DNA from: an uncultured Alphaproteobacteria bacterium
GTDB lineage: Bacteria; Pseudomonadota; Alphaproteobacteria; Micavibrionales; Micavibrionaceae
Length of the DNA stretch: 5,484 nt
NCBI GenBank assembly: GCA_937124505.1
Contig: CAKZKV010000293.1
Span: 1 to 5,484 of the forward strand
Reading direction: 5' to 3'
A program made the translations under genes and the position numbers. Positions within the stretch are counted from its first letter, which is position 1. Every line of letters starts with the position of its first letter. Under the pieces are notes generated by a model, which saw only the letters and a program-made list of their open reading frames with translations, was not told the DNA's origin and ran no database searches. Of this stretch, positions 5,072 to 5,484 are shown piece by piece.

Positions 5072-5484
5072 ATGAAACCAATTAAATTCTTATTTCTTGT
5101 GTTCTTGCCGATTACGGTTTTGTTTGGCTGTACACAGGCAGAACTTGGCGCCCATGTCGGCAAACAGGTTTTGAACGACTCCCAATCTCAGGGGACTTTT
5201 AAAGTCGGAAGTTCTTATAGAATTGACGGGAAATACTATTACCCGAAAGAAACCTATTCTCATACGGAAGTCGGAACCGCTTCCTGGTATGGCCCCAATT
5301 TTCATGGAAAGAAAACGGCGAACGGTGAGATTTTTAATAAATATGAACTGACGGCGGCGCACAGAACACTCCAGATGCCGAGCCTGATTGAAGTGACGAA
5401 TCTCCAGAACGGAAAATCGGTTGTACTGCGGGTCAACGATAGAGGGCCTTTCGCACGTGACAGGGTTTTGGATGTCTCCGAACG
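5072..5484 (+). CDS. rlpA: RlpA septal-ring lipoprotein, N-terminal part
   Basis: RlpA is an outer-membrane lipoprotein; in Pseudomonas aeruginosa it is a lytic transglycosylase that acts on peptidoglycan lacking stem peptides and helps daughter cells separate. 137 codons are visible before the window ends. A lipoprotein signal ([20 protein letters not shown]) ends in lipobox LFGC with lipidated Cys20. A linker containing [16 protein letters not shown] precedes the double-psi beta-barrel domain: [19 protein letters not shown] (68-86), [12 protein letters not shown] (93-104), and RVNDRGPF (120-127) followed by RVLDVSE. His97 and Asp123 are conserved, probably active-site, positions. A C-terminal SPOR domain, if present, lies beyond the edge. 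The ATG is three bases after the transglycosylase stop and has no visible Shine-Dalgarno, suggesting translational coupling. The two enzymes plausibly act together on septal peptidoglycan. Confidence 0.95.
   Translation, partial: MKPIKFLFLVFLPITVLFGCTQAELGAHVGKQVLNDSQSQGTFKVGSSYRIDGKYYYPKETYSHTEVGTASWYGPNFHGKKTANGEIFNKYELTAAHRTLQMPSLIEVTNLQNGKSVVLRVNDRGPFARDRVLDVSE

Overview
The window looks like chromosomal housekeeping DNA of an alphaproteobacterium with moderate GC content. The lineage call rests on three things: a squalene/phytoene synthase-like protein of the NDUFAF6 type, a carA gene divergent from a GatB/YqeY-domain gene, and an adjacent GH103 lytic transglycosylase and RlpA pair. The moderate GC and AT-rich intergenic DNA do not fit high-GC rhizobia or sphingomonads. 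A free-living or predatory lower-GC lineage (for example Micavibrio-like) is possible, but the window cannot decide this.

Layout, left to right. Positions 1-601 (minus) hold the first 200 codons of pnp (PNPase). Positions 602-975 are a 374-base non-coding gap packed with inverted repeats: a long hairpin touching the pnp start, a dyad over a possible pnp promoter, a further hairpin, and a 105-base palindromic element of the kind dispersed in alphaproteobacterial genomes. Positions 976-1617 (minus) encode an iron-type superoxide dismutase with an unusual Cys-rich C-terminal tail. Positions 1699-2433 (plus) encode the NDUFAF6-like protein, whose 3' end overlaps that of carA (2393-3568, minus) by 41 bases. 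A 62-base AT-rich gap separates carA from a tight plus-strand operon: yqeY (3631-4092), an MltB-type lytic transglycosylase (4109-5068) and rlpA (5072 to the edge, partial).

Functionally these are mostly independent housekeeping modules: RNA turnover (pnp), superoxide removal (sod), probable respiratory complex I assembly (NDUFAF6-like), carbamoyl phosphate supply for pyrimidines and arginine (carA), and cell-wall remodelling (lytic transglycosylase plus RlpA). YqeY, whose role is poorly defined, leads the cell-wall operon.

I found no mobile element with a transposase, no CRISPR array, no tRNA or rRNA, and no convincing undescribed multi-gene system. The best leads are the pnp leader hairpin, which could be an autoregulatory element, and the CCxxCxC tail of the superoxide dismutase.
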